This document shows positions 1-8,740 of a stretch of DNA of 64,000 nucleotides, one piece after another (position 1 is the first letter of the stretch; every line of letters starts with the position of its first letter). Both the position numbers and the translations under genes were made by a program. The notes under the pieces are model-generated. The model was not told the origin of the DNA. It did no database searches and was given only the letters and a program-made list of their open reading frames with translations. Origin of the DNA: Pseudanabaena mucicola FACHB-723 (GTDB lineage: Bacteria; Cyanobacteriota; Cyanobacteriia; Pseudanabaenales; Pseudanabaenaceae); the NCBI RefSeq assembly GCF_014696385.1, contig NZ_JACJQB010000001.1, positions 124,001-188,000 on the forward strand. The letters are read 5' to 3'.

Positions 1-162
1 GGTGAGCTAAAGCGTAATCGACGAGGGATTTGCCTGCTTTTTATCGTCATGAAATGAGCGTTTTAGCACCTATCCCTGATTAACTGACCAATGCCACGTG
101 TCATAGAATTTACCTCCAAATATAATAGAAACAAACTGTATTGCTAAATCTTGGGATTATGG
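1..162. other. Window-edge non-coding stretch
   Basis: No supported gene. On the minus strand a GGAGG-like site precedes an ATG at 104, but the reading frame stops after 13 codons (63-104). It could be the start of a broken gene whose remainder lies outside the window, or nothing. Confidence 0.3.
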
Positions 163-2262
163 TTATTTAGATTTTTTTAGAGAAAGTTTTTGAATGGTTG
201 GTGTGTTTGTGAGAGAACACATATTAAGTTCATTTTGTTCAGTAGATTCAGAATTAGCAAGTTTAAGCTCAATTCCAGACGTATCTTGAATCTTATAGAT
301 TCCCTTTGGGAAAAACTGTAAGAGTTCTACTACAGATTTAGATTGCTCAAGTTTGAAGTCTTTAATGTTTATGCCTACCCTTACATTTTTCTCTCTTACA
401 TCTTTCTTTTCACAGTCTTTTATTTGTTGAAACTCAAATTTAAGCTCTTCAAGTTTAGTTGTGGGTTCTTTAATAGATTCATCTATTGCAAGAGAAAATC
501 GAACGGAAGGTAGTCTCTCAATTACTAAAGCACGAAGTTGAAGAGCAGTTAATTTTGGAACAGAACAAAATTTGATTTCATTCCTACTTATATCTTCATC
601 AGTTGAGGGATCAATAAATTCGAGCCCTTGAGCATTTGAATTAGGCTCAAATCTATAAATACCTTGAGGAAAAAACTGTAGAGGATTGACAGAAAAATCA
701 GATTTTCCTTGTTCGCGAAATTGTCCGATTCTTACGTCAACAATTGTTTTATTAGTTGTATCAGCACCTGAGCATTCTTTGACTTTCTGAAGTTGAAATC
801 CGAATTCATTAGGAATATCTTGCGATTTGATTGATTCTCCCATTTTAAGTGAAAATCGACTAACAGCTAAGTTTTTGGTTAGTTCATCGCTTACATTTCC
901 CCAGCCGCCACCCGCATTATCCTGTGCAAGTTGAATTGGTTTAGTCTGTGGTGTAAGTCCTATTAATCGAGACAAATCTATAGAAATTACCCCCGCAGTA
1001 TCTACCCTTGTGGAACCTACATTATTGTCAGAAATACGAGCACCACCAGAAAGCGTAAAAATGGAAGCCTGTAAACTAGGTCCGATGTACAGAGATGTTT
1101 GCGCTTGAGGCACAACACCAAACAAAACACCCAATGTCAAAGGCTCCCATTTAGCAAGTTCGAGGTTAGCCCCGACAAGTAATTCAACCTTATCTCGACC
1201 AAATAATCCGCCACTGATGATTGAATAGTTTGTATCACCTTCAAAAAGTGTTCGAGAAAGTAAATCCCCAATTTGCTGTCCTCCAATACCAATGAAATTC
1301 AAAGTTTGATCTAGCTGGTTTCCTGCTTTTTCTTCTTGTATTTTGCTTAGTTCTTTTTCGTATGCTTTTGTTGGTGTCAGTGTGATTTTGTCAATATCTT
1401 TGTAGAGAAATTCAGCTCCTCCACTTTGAGACAAGCCTAATGCTCCTCCATTTTTGAATCTGATAGCAACTTCGGCATTGATTTCTCTGCCTTTAGGCTT
1501 AGCAATTGTAATATCGATAGGTTCAATCTTCGCTTTGATCGTATAGCGATAATAAAACTTTGTTGGTACAGGAGAACCGCCTGAATCAGAAGGCGTTGAC
1601 CCGACTGGAAATTGATAAATACTAATTTCCCAAATAATATTTTGATCAGATACTTTTGGAAATCCTTCTTGAATAACTTCTTCTTCTTGTTTAAGAGTCA
1701 GAAAATACTCAATTCCTTGACTCTTGAGTACGTTTGTTAATATCTTGTGATCTCTAAATAAACTGAAAAAGTTTGATGCATCTACATCTTTACCATTGAT
1801 AAGGTTTTCGGCTAAGTCCTCTGCAAGCCAGTATTTCTCGAAATTTTTGCTTGAGGTGTCGTTACGAAACTGACTTAGGTCGGATATTCTAGAGCTATCA
1901 TCTGGATACAACGCTTTTAATAAAATATTTTTTTCTTCAGAACTCAAATTGTTAGTCCAAATCTTTGGATCTCCCAAGTCACGATTGGGAATTCTGATGA
2001 CAATTGGTTTTACAAACTCATTTCGACTCTGTTTTGGAAGTATTGTTCCTTCAGGTAAGACATCCCAAATAAGCTCAATTTTAGCTTTTGCTTGTTGTGG
2101 ATTTTTAGCAAGCTCAATTATGCCGTTTATTAAAGACAGACGAATAGCTCTAGGGACATTCGTTTCAGGCTCCTGTTGAGCTAAAGCTGAATAATTGAAT
2201 GTCGCCATTAACAAAAAGCATGACAGGAAAGATAACTTCTTTGTAGATGTATATTGGAGCAT
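163..2262 (-). CDS. Secreted protein with duplicated C-terminal module
   Basis: Unrecognised 699-residue protein. An N-terminal signal peptide (about residues 1-29, hydrophobic core then A-L-A-QQ) sends it to the periplasm or outer membrane. Residues about 345-440 are rich in Gly and alternating hydrophobics, which would suit beta strands. The C-terminal third holds two copies of one module, about 466-567 and 585-683. Both copies have RFSL, ESIK, a Cys after a K-rich strand, LQFFP-x-GIY and a closing CS, so each carries a conserved Cys pair that may form a disulfide. The start is the ATG directly before the signal peptide. It is followed, on the same strand upstream, by another unknown gene about 100 bp away. 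Function unknown; calling it a surface or cell-envelope protein is inference. Confidence 0.6.
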   Translation of the reverse strand: MLQYTSTKKLSFLSCFLLMATFNYSALAQQEPETNVPRAIRLSLINGIIELAKNPQQAKAKIELIWDVLPEGTILPKQSRNEFVKPIVIRIPNRDLGDPKIWTNNLSSEEKNILLKALYPDDSSRISDLSQFRNDTSSKNFEKYWLAEDLAENLINGKDVDASNFFSLFRDHKILTNVLKSQGIEYFLTLKQEEEVIQEGFPKVSDQNIIWEISIYQFPVGSTPSDSGGSPVPTKFYYRYTIKAKIEPIDITIAKPKGREINAEVAIRFKNGGALGLSQSGGAEFLYKDIDKITLTPTKAYEKELSKIQEEKAGNQLDQTLNFIGIGGQQIGDLLSRTLFEGDTNYSIISGGLFGRDKVELLVGANLELAKWEPLTLGVLFGVVPQAQTSLYIGPSLQASIFTLSGGARISDNNVGSTRVDTAGVISIDLSRLIGLTPQTKPIQLAQDNAGGGWGNVSDELTKNLAVSRFSLKMGESIKSQDIPNEFGFQLQKVKECSGADTTNKTIVDVRIGQFREQGKSDFSVNPLQFFPQGIYRFEPNSNAQGLEFIDPSTDEDISRNEIKFCSVPKLTALQLRALVIERLPSVRFSLAIDESIKEPTTKLEELKFEFQQIKDCEKKDVREKNVRVGINIKDFKLEQSKSVVELLQFFPKGIYKIQDTSGIELKLANSESTEQNELNMCSLTNTPTIQKLSLKKSK

Positions 2263-2359
2263 GGTTTGATATCTAGATTAATGTTAGTGATTACTAATAG
2301 GGTGGGACTTTAGAGTTGAAATGGATCGTGTAGTTTAGAAAATTAGTTTTGACTTTCCC

Positions 2360-3010
2360 TTACGAAATCAAGTGTGCGGGATAAACCAATGCATTACAGA
2401 CACCTCCAGAGTTAGAAGTGAAGATTAGCATCCCCACAAGTTCTCCTGTAGACTTCAAAACCACTCTTGCTCCGCGAGAATTTTCCTGTAGATTACTATT
2501 AAAAGTAACTAAATAAGCATCTACATTTAGAATTGGGGTCAGAAATATTGCAGATTTTATAGCATTACCAATTATATTCAGTTGACCATCAACTCCACTT
2601 GGTATTAAGCTTAAAGTTGAATCAATATATTCAATTGAAACCTGATCACCATCTTTTAAATCATTATGATCAGCGATTTTTTTTACGTCAGGAATCTTTT
2701 TTACCTGACTTGACTTGATGGTGGGATTAACTAATACCACAGGATTAACCGAGCCAATAACACTCGGGCTGGCATAACTCTTGATGTTACCAAATGGAGA
2801 TCCCCAAAGTGTCTTCACATCAGCACCTACAGTACTACCAATTTCAGGGATATTTCTAAGTTTTTGAATGATTACGTCACTAGTAGCATCTAATTCATAT
2901 AGAACAAAATCTAATGGAAGAATTATTTCGTCACTTGCAGTTTTCCCATAAACACATCTTTGTGGGCCTGATTTTATGGAGGAAATTGGTTCTCTATTAA
3001 GCATTAACAT
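2360..3010 (-). CDS. Degenerate trypsin-like serine protease fold protein
   Basis: Protein of 216 residues without a clear signal peptide. The C-terminal segment (NSRGARVVLKSTGELVGML) resembles the GDSGGPV...G-LVG segment of chymotrypsin-fold proteases, but the catalytic Ser-Gly-Gly is replaced by Ser-Arg-Gly-Ala and no convincing His/Asp partners are visible. It may be an inactive, binding-only relative. Two Met codons (MLM) compete for the start; the first is used here. The upstream region shared with the divergent WD40 gene carries helically phased AGGTC repeats. The fold assignment is an inference from a short motif. Confidence 0.45.
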   Translation of the reverse strand: MLMLNREPISSIKSGPQRCVYGKTASDEIILPLDFVLYELDATSDVIIQKLRNIPEIGSTVGADVKTLWGSPFGNIKSYASPSVIGSVNPVVLVNPTIKSSQVKKIPDVKKIADHNDLKDGDQVSIEYIDSTLSLIPSGVDGQLNIIGNAIKSAIFLTPILNVDAYLVTFNSNLQENSRGARVVLKSTGELVGMLIFTSNSGGVCNALVYPAHLIS

Positions 3011-3073
3011 ATTTAATTACTTTACTTGTTGTTTAATTTTTAAAGACATCATCTGAGCTTAACTAGCAATACA

Positions 3074-3119
3074 AGGTTCAAAGGTCAGAAAAGGTCGGAT
3101 CAAGGTCGGATGTTTTCGG
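3074..3119. promoter_or_regulatory. Phased AGGTC direct repeats (copy A)
   Basis: AGGTT/AGGTC occurs at 3074, 3082, 3092 and 3103, the last three spaced 10 and 11 bp, followed by TTTTCGG. It lies between the divergent genes at 3010 and 3198. The same block, 28 of 30 bases identical, recurs at 7656 upstream of the PEP-CTERM gene. One-turn spacing suggests an operator bound on one helix face. Confidence 0.5.
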
Positions 3120-3197
3120 CATATTTATGTAAATTTTTTTGACAAATGAGGATTTTCTAGCGATAGTGTAAGTATCAGTCGAGATTTAAGGCGAAAA

Positions 3198-6100
3198 ATG
3201 ACAAAAAATGAGGCGATCGCGCTAGTCACGCGATTACTAGGCAATGGAGACTTAAAAGAAGTTCAAAAACTTGTATTGAGTCAATCTTGGGACGGTAATA
3301 AATACTCAGATATGGCTATTGAAAAGGGCTATGATCTTGGATATATCAGAGATGTTGGCTCAGGATTATGGCGAGCGCTGTCTCAAGCTTTAAACGAAAA
3401 AGTCACCAAAAATAATCTGCGTGGAGTATTGGAGAGATATGCTCAGCAGCAAGCGGCTTTAAATGCAAACTCAGAGACAAGTCAGATTCACATGGGGGAA
3501 GCGATTGATGTTGCTAAATTCTGTGGACGAACTCAGGAATTAGAAACTCTTAGAGAATGGATTTTGGCCGATCGCTGTCGGGTGGTGACGATTCTGGGAA
3601 TGGGCGGGATGGGTAAAACCTCCTTATCTGTGAAGATTGCTGAACAATTGCAAGGCGAATTTGATTATGTGATTTGGCGATCGCTACGCCATGCACCTAC
3701 TTTCAGCGACAAGATGGGAGACTGTCTGAAGATTCTGTCACAGCAGCAAATTACGACTTTACCGACTAACTCCCATGAGCAGATTACTTGCTTAATCGAA
3801 TACTTCCGCAAGTATCGATGTTTGCTGATTTTGGACAACTTCGATACGTTGTTGCACCATGGTCAAGCGACAGGTACTTATCTTGATAGCTACGAAGCTT
3901 ATGGCGAACTTTTGTGGCGAGTGGGAGAAACTAGTCATCAAAGTTGTGTGCTGATTACCAGTCGCGAAAAACCCTCAGAGGTGACAGCACTTGAGGGTGA
4001 TGGATTAGCAGTAAGGACGCTTGCTCTATCTGGATTGGAACTTGAGGCAGCGAAAACTATCCTAGACCTCAAAGGCTTATCAATCTCCGATGCCGAAGCT
4101 CGGCAATTAGTTGATTGTTATAGTGGTAATCCTTTAGCTCTAAAGATCGCCGCTACTTCCATTCGTGACTTGTATGCAGGTAATGTTAATTATTTTTTAG
4201 CCAGTGGCATCACTCTATTTAATGGGATTAACAATCTGCTATCTCAACAATTAAAGAGATTGTCAGACCTTCAAAATCAAGTCATGTATTGGCTGGTGAT
4301 TCATCGCGAGAGTATTTCTTTAACAGATTTGCATAGTGCTTTTACGCCATTAACATCTAAATTGCAGTTAATGGAAGTTTTAGAGTCTTTGGTGAACTGT
4401 AACTTGATTGAACGCGATCGCCATGGATTTACTCAGCAACCTGTGGTGATGGAATATGTAACGGATCGATTAACTAAACTAATCTGTCAAGAAATAGTTA
4501 CCGAATCGTCGCAGTATTTGTTAACCCATGCTTTAGTTCAAGCCCAAGCGAAGGATTACATTCGGGATAGTCAAATTCAATTAATTGTGCAGCCGATCCT
4601 TCAGCAATTACAAAATAATCTTGTCTCTAAGAAACAGGTTGAGTATCAATTAGGAAGACTAATTACGACCTTTCAAAATGAGGCGAATGCTCTTAACGTT
4701 TATGGGGCAAGAGGCTTAAGCCCCTTGCCCGCAGACAATTATGGCGGTGCAAACCTCCTTCATTTACTGGTGCATTTGGGAACTGATTTAACGGGCTATG
4801 ACTTCTCTCGGCTGATGATTCGGGACTGTGATTTGCGATCGCAAACTTTACATCGGGTCAACTTTACTCAAGCGCATTTTCGAGATTGCCTGTTTGCGGC
4901 GACCTTTGGCGGCATTACTAGCGTTGCCTTTAGCCCCGATGGACTTGCCCTTGCTAGCAGTGATACCAATGGCGAAATTCAGATTTGGGACGCTGTTAAT
5001 GGCAAGCAACTATTTATTTGCCAAGGACATAATAGTTGGGTTTGGCACGTTGCTTTTAGTCCCAAGTCGCCAATTCTCGCTAGTTGCGGTCAGGATCATA
5101 CGATTAAACTGTGGAATACAAATAATGGCGAATGTTTCCGAACCCTAGACGAACATATCAACATTGTGACGGCAATTGCCTTTAGCCCTGATGGTCAACT
5201 CCTTGCTAGTAGTAGCACCGATCGCACTGTGAAAATTTGGAATATGGTCACAGGCGAGTCTATGCAAACCCTAGCAGGACATAATGCCTGTGTCTGGTCG
5301 GTGGACTTCCATCCCAATGGTCAGCTTTTAGCATCGGCGGCCGAAGATAACACGATCAAGTTATGGAATCTGGAGACGGGTGAATGTGTGCAAACTCTGC
5401 AAGGGCATCAATATTGGGTGAAAGCGATCGCCTTTAGTCCTGATGGCAAAACCTTAGCCAGTGGCAGTTTTGATAGCACTGTAAAAATATGGAATTGGCA
5501 AACGGGCGAATGTCTAAAAACCTTGCTAGGACATAATTCTGTTGTCACTTCTCTAGAATTTAGTCCTCAAGGCGATCGCCTAGTGACGGGTAGCTATGAT
5601 CAATCTGTCAAGATTTGGGATGTTGCCACAGGGAAATGTCTGGACACGATGCACAAACACACCAATCGCGTGTGGTCAGTTGCTTTCCATCCCCAAGCAA
5701 ATTTAGTGGTTAGTGGTGGTGATGACCACGGGATTAAAATATGGGAACTTCAGAGGGGAAAATGTATCAAAACCCTGCAAGGCAATAGCAATGCTATTTA
5801 TGCGATCGCCTATGATCATCAGCAGAACTTACTTGCTAGTGGACATGAAGACCAAACACTTAAACTCTGGAATGTTGATATCAATGCACCCCAAAGTTTA
5901 GAAACTGATCTGCAACCTTTTCAAATACTACGCGGACATTGCGATCGCATTCTCTCTGTTGCCTTCAGCCCCAATGGACAAATTCTCGCCAGTGGCAGCG
6001 CCGATCGCACGGTTAAACTTTGGAATCCTCATACAGGAAAACTCATCAAAACCCTTCAAGGACATCGTAGTTGGGTTTGGGGAATTGCCATTAGTCCCGA

Positions 6101-6791
6101 TAGCAAATTCTTAGCGAGTGGTAGCTATGACCACACTGTTAAGTTGTGGAATCTAGAATCTGGTGAATGCTTACAAACCTTGCAAGGTCATCCAAGTTCT
6201 GTCCTATCGGTTCGGTTTAATCACGATGGCAAAACCCTCTTTAGCAGTGGCTATGACAAGCTCGTAAAATATTGGCATCTAGAAACAGGTGAGTGTCTAC
6301 ATACTTGGGAGGCGGATTCTAGTAATCGTGTGTGGGCAATGGAGATCAGCCCCAATTCACAGTATCTAGCAACGGGTGGCGATGATCACTCGATTAAGCT
6401 ATGGGACATAGCGACAGGTGAATGTTTACGCCTATTTTCTGGGCATTATCACCCTGTTATCTCGCTGATTTTCACGCCCAATGGAGATCGTCTAATTAGT
6501 GGCAGTAGCGATCGCACTGTCAAAATTTGGGATGTGTTAACAGGAAATTGTCTTGAAACATTAAAGGGGCATGGTCACTGGGTCGCGTCACTAGCGATAA
6601 GTCAGGATGCTAAAACGCTAATTAGTGGCAGTTGGGATGAGACGATTCAATGCTGGGATATTCCCACAGGGCAATGTTTACAAACCCTGCGATCGCTCTC
6701 TCCCTATAGAGGCATGATCATCAACGATGTTAGAGGCTTGACTCAAGCGGAAATTGATACTTTGAAAGCATTAGGAGCTTTAGAAACCTAA
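3198..6791 (+). CDS. STAND NTPase with 14 WD40 repeats
   Basis: A 1197-residue signal-transduction ATPase. Residues 1-85 look like the helical N-terminal domain found on cyanobacterial vWA-MoxR-associated STAND proteins. An NB-ARC-type NTPase follows, with Walker A GMGGMGKT (134-141) and Walker B LLILDNFD. A winged-helix/linker region leads to a C-terminal array of 14 WD40 repeats (about 565-1170), each with the usual x-IKLWN or VKIWD strand, enough for two seven-bladed propellers. Such proteins are thought to oligomerise when the propeller senses a ligand. No effector domain is visible beyond the small N-terminal domain. A perfect hairpin terminator begins within its stop codon. Confidence 0.9.
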   Translation: MTKNEAIALVTRLLGNGDLKEVQKLVLSQSWDGNKYSDMAIEKGYDLGYIRDVGSGLWRALSQALNEKVTKNNLRGVLERYAQQQAALNANSETSQIHMGEAIDVAKFCGRTQELETLREWILADRCRVVTILGMGGMGKTSLSVKIAEQLQGEFDYVIWRSLRHAPTFSDKMGDCLKILSQQQITTLPTNSHEQITCLIEYFRKYRCLLILDNFDTLLHHGQATGTYLDSYEAYGELLWRVGETSHQSCVLITSREKPSEVTALEGDGLAVRTLALSGLELEAAKTILDLKGLSISDAEARQLVDCYSGNPLALKIAATSIRDLYAGNVNYFLASGITLFNGINNLLSQQLKRLSDLQNQVMYWLVIHRESISLTDLHSAFTPLTSKLQLMEVLESLVNCNLIERDRHGFTQQPVVMEYVTDRLTKLICQEIVTESSQYLLTHALVQAQAKDYIRDSQIQLIVQPILQQLQNNLVSKKQVEYQLGRLITTFQNEANALNVYGARGLSPLPADNYGGANLLHLLVHLGTDLTGYDFSRLMIRDCDLRSQTLHRVNFTQAHFRDCLFAATFGGITSVAFSPDGLALASSDTNGEIQIWDAVNGKQLFICQGHNSWVWHVAFSPKSPILASCGQDHTIKLWNTNNGECFRTLDEHINIVTAIAFSPDGQLLASSSTDRTVKIWNMVTGESMQTLAGHNACVWSVDFHPNGQLLASAAEDNTIKLWNLETGECVQTLQGHQYWVKAIAFSPDGKTLASGSFDSTVKIWNWQTGECLKTLLGHNSVVTSLEFSPQGDRLVTGSYDQSVKIWDVATGKCLDTMHKHTNRVWSVAFHPQANLVVSGGDDHGIKIWELQRGKCIKTLQGNSNAIYAIAYDHQQNLLASGHEDQTLKLWNVDINAPQSLETDLQPFQILRGHCDRILSVAFSPNGQILASGSADRTVKLWNPHTGKLIKTLQGHRSWVWGIAISPDSKFLASGSYDHTVKLWNLESGECLQTLQGHPSSVLSVRFNHDGKTLFSSGYDKLVKYWHLETGECLHTWEADSSNRVWAMEISPNSQYLATGGDDHSIKLWDIATGECLRLFSGHYHPVISLIFTPNGDRLISGSSDRTVKIWDVLTGNCLETLKGHGHWVASLAISQDAKTLISGSWDETIQCWDIPTGQCLQTLRSLSPYRGMIINDVRGLTQAEIDTLKALGALET

Positions 6792-6832
6792 AAGAGAGAG
6801 TTGCAACGCTTCGCGTTGCAACTCTCTCTTTT
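6790..6832 (+). terminator. Hairpin terminator, GC-TTC-GC apex
   Basis: Perfect 20-bp stem with a 3-nt loop (TTC), starting with A-run and ending with TTTT. It overlaps the stop codon of the WD40 gene. Member of the GC-N3-GC apex hairpin set. Confidence 0.8.
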
Positions 6833-6861
6833 GGATTTAGAAAAAACAGTTTGAATCTCAC

Positions 6862-6905
6862 ATTTTATCGTAGGGGCAATTCATGAATTGCCCCTACGAT
6901 AAAAT
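6862..6905. repeat. 44-bp perfect palindrome (GTAGGGGCAATTC type)
   Basis: Both 22-bp arms match perfectly around TTCATGAA. GTAGGGGC...GCCCCTAC palindromes are a familiar dispersed class in cyanobacteria. It lies between convergent genes and could terminate both. Confidence 0.75.
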
Positions 6906-6931
6906 TTTATGGAAAATAATTGCAGATGTCT

Positions 6932-7540
6932 TTAGACAGCAACTTCTTGCTTAACCGCTTTTGTCTGGCGGCGCAATTGCTTCGAGGCAATCCATCCACC
7001 CGCCGCCACAATGCCAAAAGCAAATGCAGGCACAGGTACTGGTCTTCTCTCAGTCAGGCTGAATGGACCGAAAGTGTCGAGATTGTTGTCAATTTGGCCG
7101 TAATTAAAGCTCAAAGACGCACTTCCAATAAAAGATTTATATTCATTGCCAACGTTGGCAAGTATCTGGATGCCAGCTAGAAAACTACCGTTGGAAGGGT
7201 AGAATGGTGAACTAGTTGGAAATTCGTACAATTGAAGGTAAGAACTAGGTACATCAGCTTTAGTATAGGTTGTACCAAGATAGGCAAAGCTAAAGTCTAA
7301 CCACTGCGCTTGTCCCCATAAGGAATAATCATAATCATCTGTAGACTCACTATAAGATTTATTGTCCTTATCAAGAGTGATATAGCCGCTACCACTAGTA
7401 TTATTAGCAAACTTAAACTCAAAATCGTAAGTCGCAAGATTAGCGGCACTGACTGCATTGGGAATACTGAGAGCAACACCAGCCATCGCTGCGATCGCTG
7501 AAGCGGCTAGAAAGCCTTGTTTTTGGGGGATAGTTGTCAT
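6932..7540 (-). CDS. PEP-CTERM/PTPA-CTERM type exported protein
   Basis: Protein of 202 residues built like an exosortase substrate: a signal peptide (about 1-33, ending VSAA), an extracellular Asp/Ser/Tyr-rich body, and a C-terminal sorting signal made of a short P-V-P-V-P-A motif, a hydrophobic helix (FAFGIVAAGGWIA) and a basic tail (KQLRRQTK). The cyanobacterial variant is often named PTPA-CTERM. Family knowledge predicts cleavage and surface anchoring by an exosortase encoded elsewhere. Its role is unknown. About 115-155 bp upstream lies the second copy of the phased AGGTC repeats, so it may share a regulator with the genes near 3 kb. Confidence 0.8.
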   Translation of the reverse strand: MTTIPQKQGFLAASAIAAMAGVALSIPNAVSAANLATYDFEFKFANNTSGSGYITLDKDNKSYSESTDDYDYSLWGQAQWLDFSFAYLGTTYTKADVPSSYLQLYEFPTSSPFYPSNGSFLAGIQILANVGNEYKSFIGSASLSFNYGQIDNNLDTFGPFSLTERRPVPVPAFAFGIVAAGGWIASKQLRRQTKAVKQEVAV

Positions 7541-7655
7541 GGGGTTTCCTGTCGTTGGGGGGCAGCAAATAGATTGTGCAAATCTCTAAAGAATTTCTTG
7601 TTTTAGTCTTTAAAGGGACACGTAGCTGCACCTTAATAGAAAAATTCATGCTTTT

Positions 7656-7702
7656 AGGTCAGAAAAGGTCTGATCAAGGTCTGATCAAGGTCTGATCTTT
7701 CG
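7656..7702. promoter_or_regulatory. Phased AGGTC direct repeats (copy B)
   Basis: AGGTC starts at 7656, 7666, 7677 and 7688 (spacing 10, 11, 11), the last units being AAGGTCTGATC in tandem, followed by TTTCGG. It matches copy A at 3082 over about 30 bp with two G/T differences. Copy B has one extra 11-bp unit, which looks like expansion or contraction of a binding-site array. Confidence 0.55.
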
Positions 7703-7809
7703 GTAAATATCTTGTTACTAGTTGTTAATCTTGTCATAAGCCAATGCGCTTATCAATGTGCCATATTCGCACATTGACTGTTGAGTAATGTCTATTAAGT
7801 AGGTCACTT

Positions 7810-7864
7810 AAAACCCAGATTATCGTGCCGCCCGCGTAGCGGGCGGCACGATAATCTGGGTTTT
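7810..7864. repeat. Perfect 26-bp hairpin, GC-GTA-GC apex
   Basis: Arms of 26 bp match perfectly around GTA, with AAAACCCAGA at the outer end and a GC-rich core near the loop. It lies between divergent genes, so it is not an obvious terminator for either. The 25-bp core is close to that of the hairpin at 23599. Confidence 0.85.
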
Positions 7865-7952
7865 GTCTATGAATATGCCGAGCTATTTACCAATAAAAAG
7901 TCAGTCAGAATTTCGTAGTAAAATAGAAAGAATAAAATCATAGAGAATCCTG

Positions 7953-8696
7953 ATGACTTCTCAAACTGGACGTATTCATTCAATCGAAACTTTTGGGACA
8001 GTAGACGGGCCGGGGATCAGATTTATTGTGTTTACACAGGGCTGCCCCCTGCGCTGCCTTTATTGTCATAATCCAGACTGCCGTAATGCCCATGATGGCA
8101 AAGAAGTCACCGTTGATTATCTAATTGATGAGATCAAAAAATGTAAATCTTTTATTCGTAAAGGTGGGGTAACGGTCAGTGGTGGCGAACCACTGATGCA
8201 GCCAGAATTTACTAGGGAAATATTTCAGCGCTGTCATCAAATGGGCTTGCACACAGCCCTTGATACATCGGGTTACTGTGCGATCGCAAATGCAAAACCC
8301 GTACTCGCAGAAACCGACTTGGTTTTACTGGATATCAAGTCCTACATTCCCGAACTTTACTACAAAGTTACTAGTGTTTCCATCGAGCCAACCCTAGAAA
8401 TGGCAAGATATCTCAGTGAAATTGGCAAGCCCGTTTGGATTCGGTTTGTGCTAGTTCCTCACCTCACCGACAACATTGACAACATCAATCAACTAGCTGA
8501 CTTTATTGCCACACTCAAAAATGTAGAAAGATTAGAAGTCCTACCATTTCATAAAATGGGAGAATATAAATGGGAACAGTTGGGATTACCCTATTCCCTC
8601 AAAGACACACCACCTGCGCCGCCCGAACTGGTACAGCAGACCGTGAATATATTTTGCGATCGCGGAATCAATGCCCTTGGTGCAGTTGGGATTTGA
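7953..8696 (+). CDS. pflA: Pyruvate formate-lyase activating enzyme
   Basis: Radical-SAM glycyl-radical activase of 247 residues, near the E. coli length. The N-terminal T-V-D-G-P-G-I-R-F motif precedes the [4Fe-4S]-binding CxxxCxxC (C31, C35, C38, followed by HNPDC), and SGGEP follows as SAM-binding motif. By family it abstracts hydrogen from a glycine of formate-lyase under anoxia to switch on pyruvate plus CoA to acetyl-CoA plus formate. The lyase gene pflB is not in the window. A membrane-protein gene follows after 44 bp and adhE lies 1.2 kb on, which supports a fermentative role. Confidence 0.93.
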   Translation: MTSQTGRIHSIETFGTVDGPGIRFIVFTQGCPLRCLYCHNPDCRNAHDGKEVTVDYLIDEIKKCKSFIRKGGVTVSGGEPLMQPEFTREIFQRCHQMGLHTALDTSGYCAIANAKPVLAETDLVLLDIKSYIPELYYKVTSVSIEPTLEMARYLSEIGKPVWIRFVLVPHLTDNIDNINQLADFIATLKNVERLEVLPFHKMGEYKWEQLGLPYSLKDTPPAPPELVQQTVNIFCDRGINALGAVGI

Positions 8697-8740
8697 TGAC
8701 CTGCTCCCAATAAAATCGAATTGTTAGGAGGCAAGGGATT

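Larger units (their letters stand above)
7541..7952. other. 412-bp intergenic region
   Basis: Divergent promoter region of the PEP-CTERM gene and pflA. It holds the AGGTC repeat block (7656-7700) and a long perfect hairpin (7810-7864). No small gene is supported. Confidence 0.6.

Noticed and set aside
63-104. 13-codon minus-strand reading frame with GGAGG
   Set aside because: Too short and without context; could be the relic of a gene outside the window.
6920-7180. Plus-strand ORF opposite the PEP-CTERM gene
   Set aside because: Shadow of the real minus-strand gene; no family features and no ribosome site.
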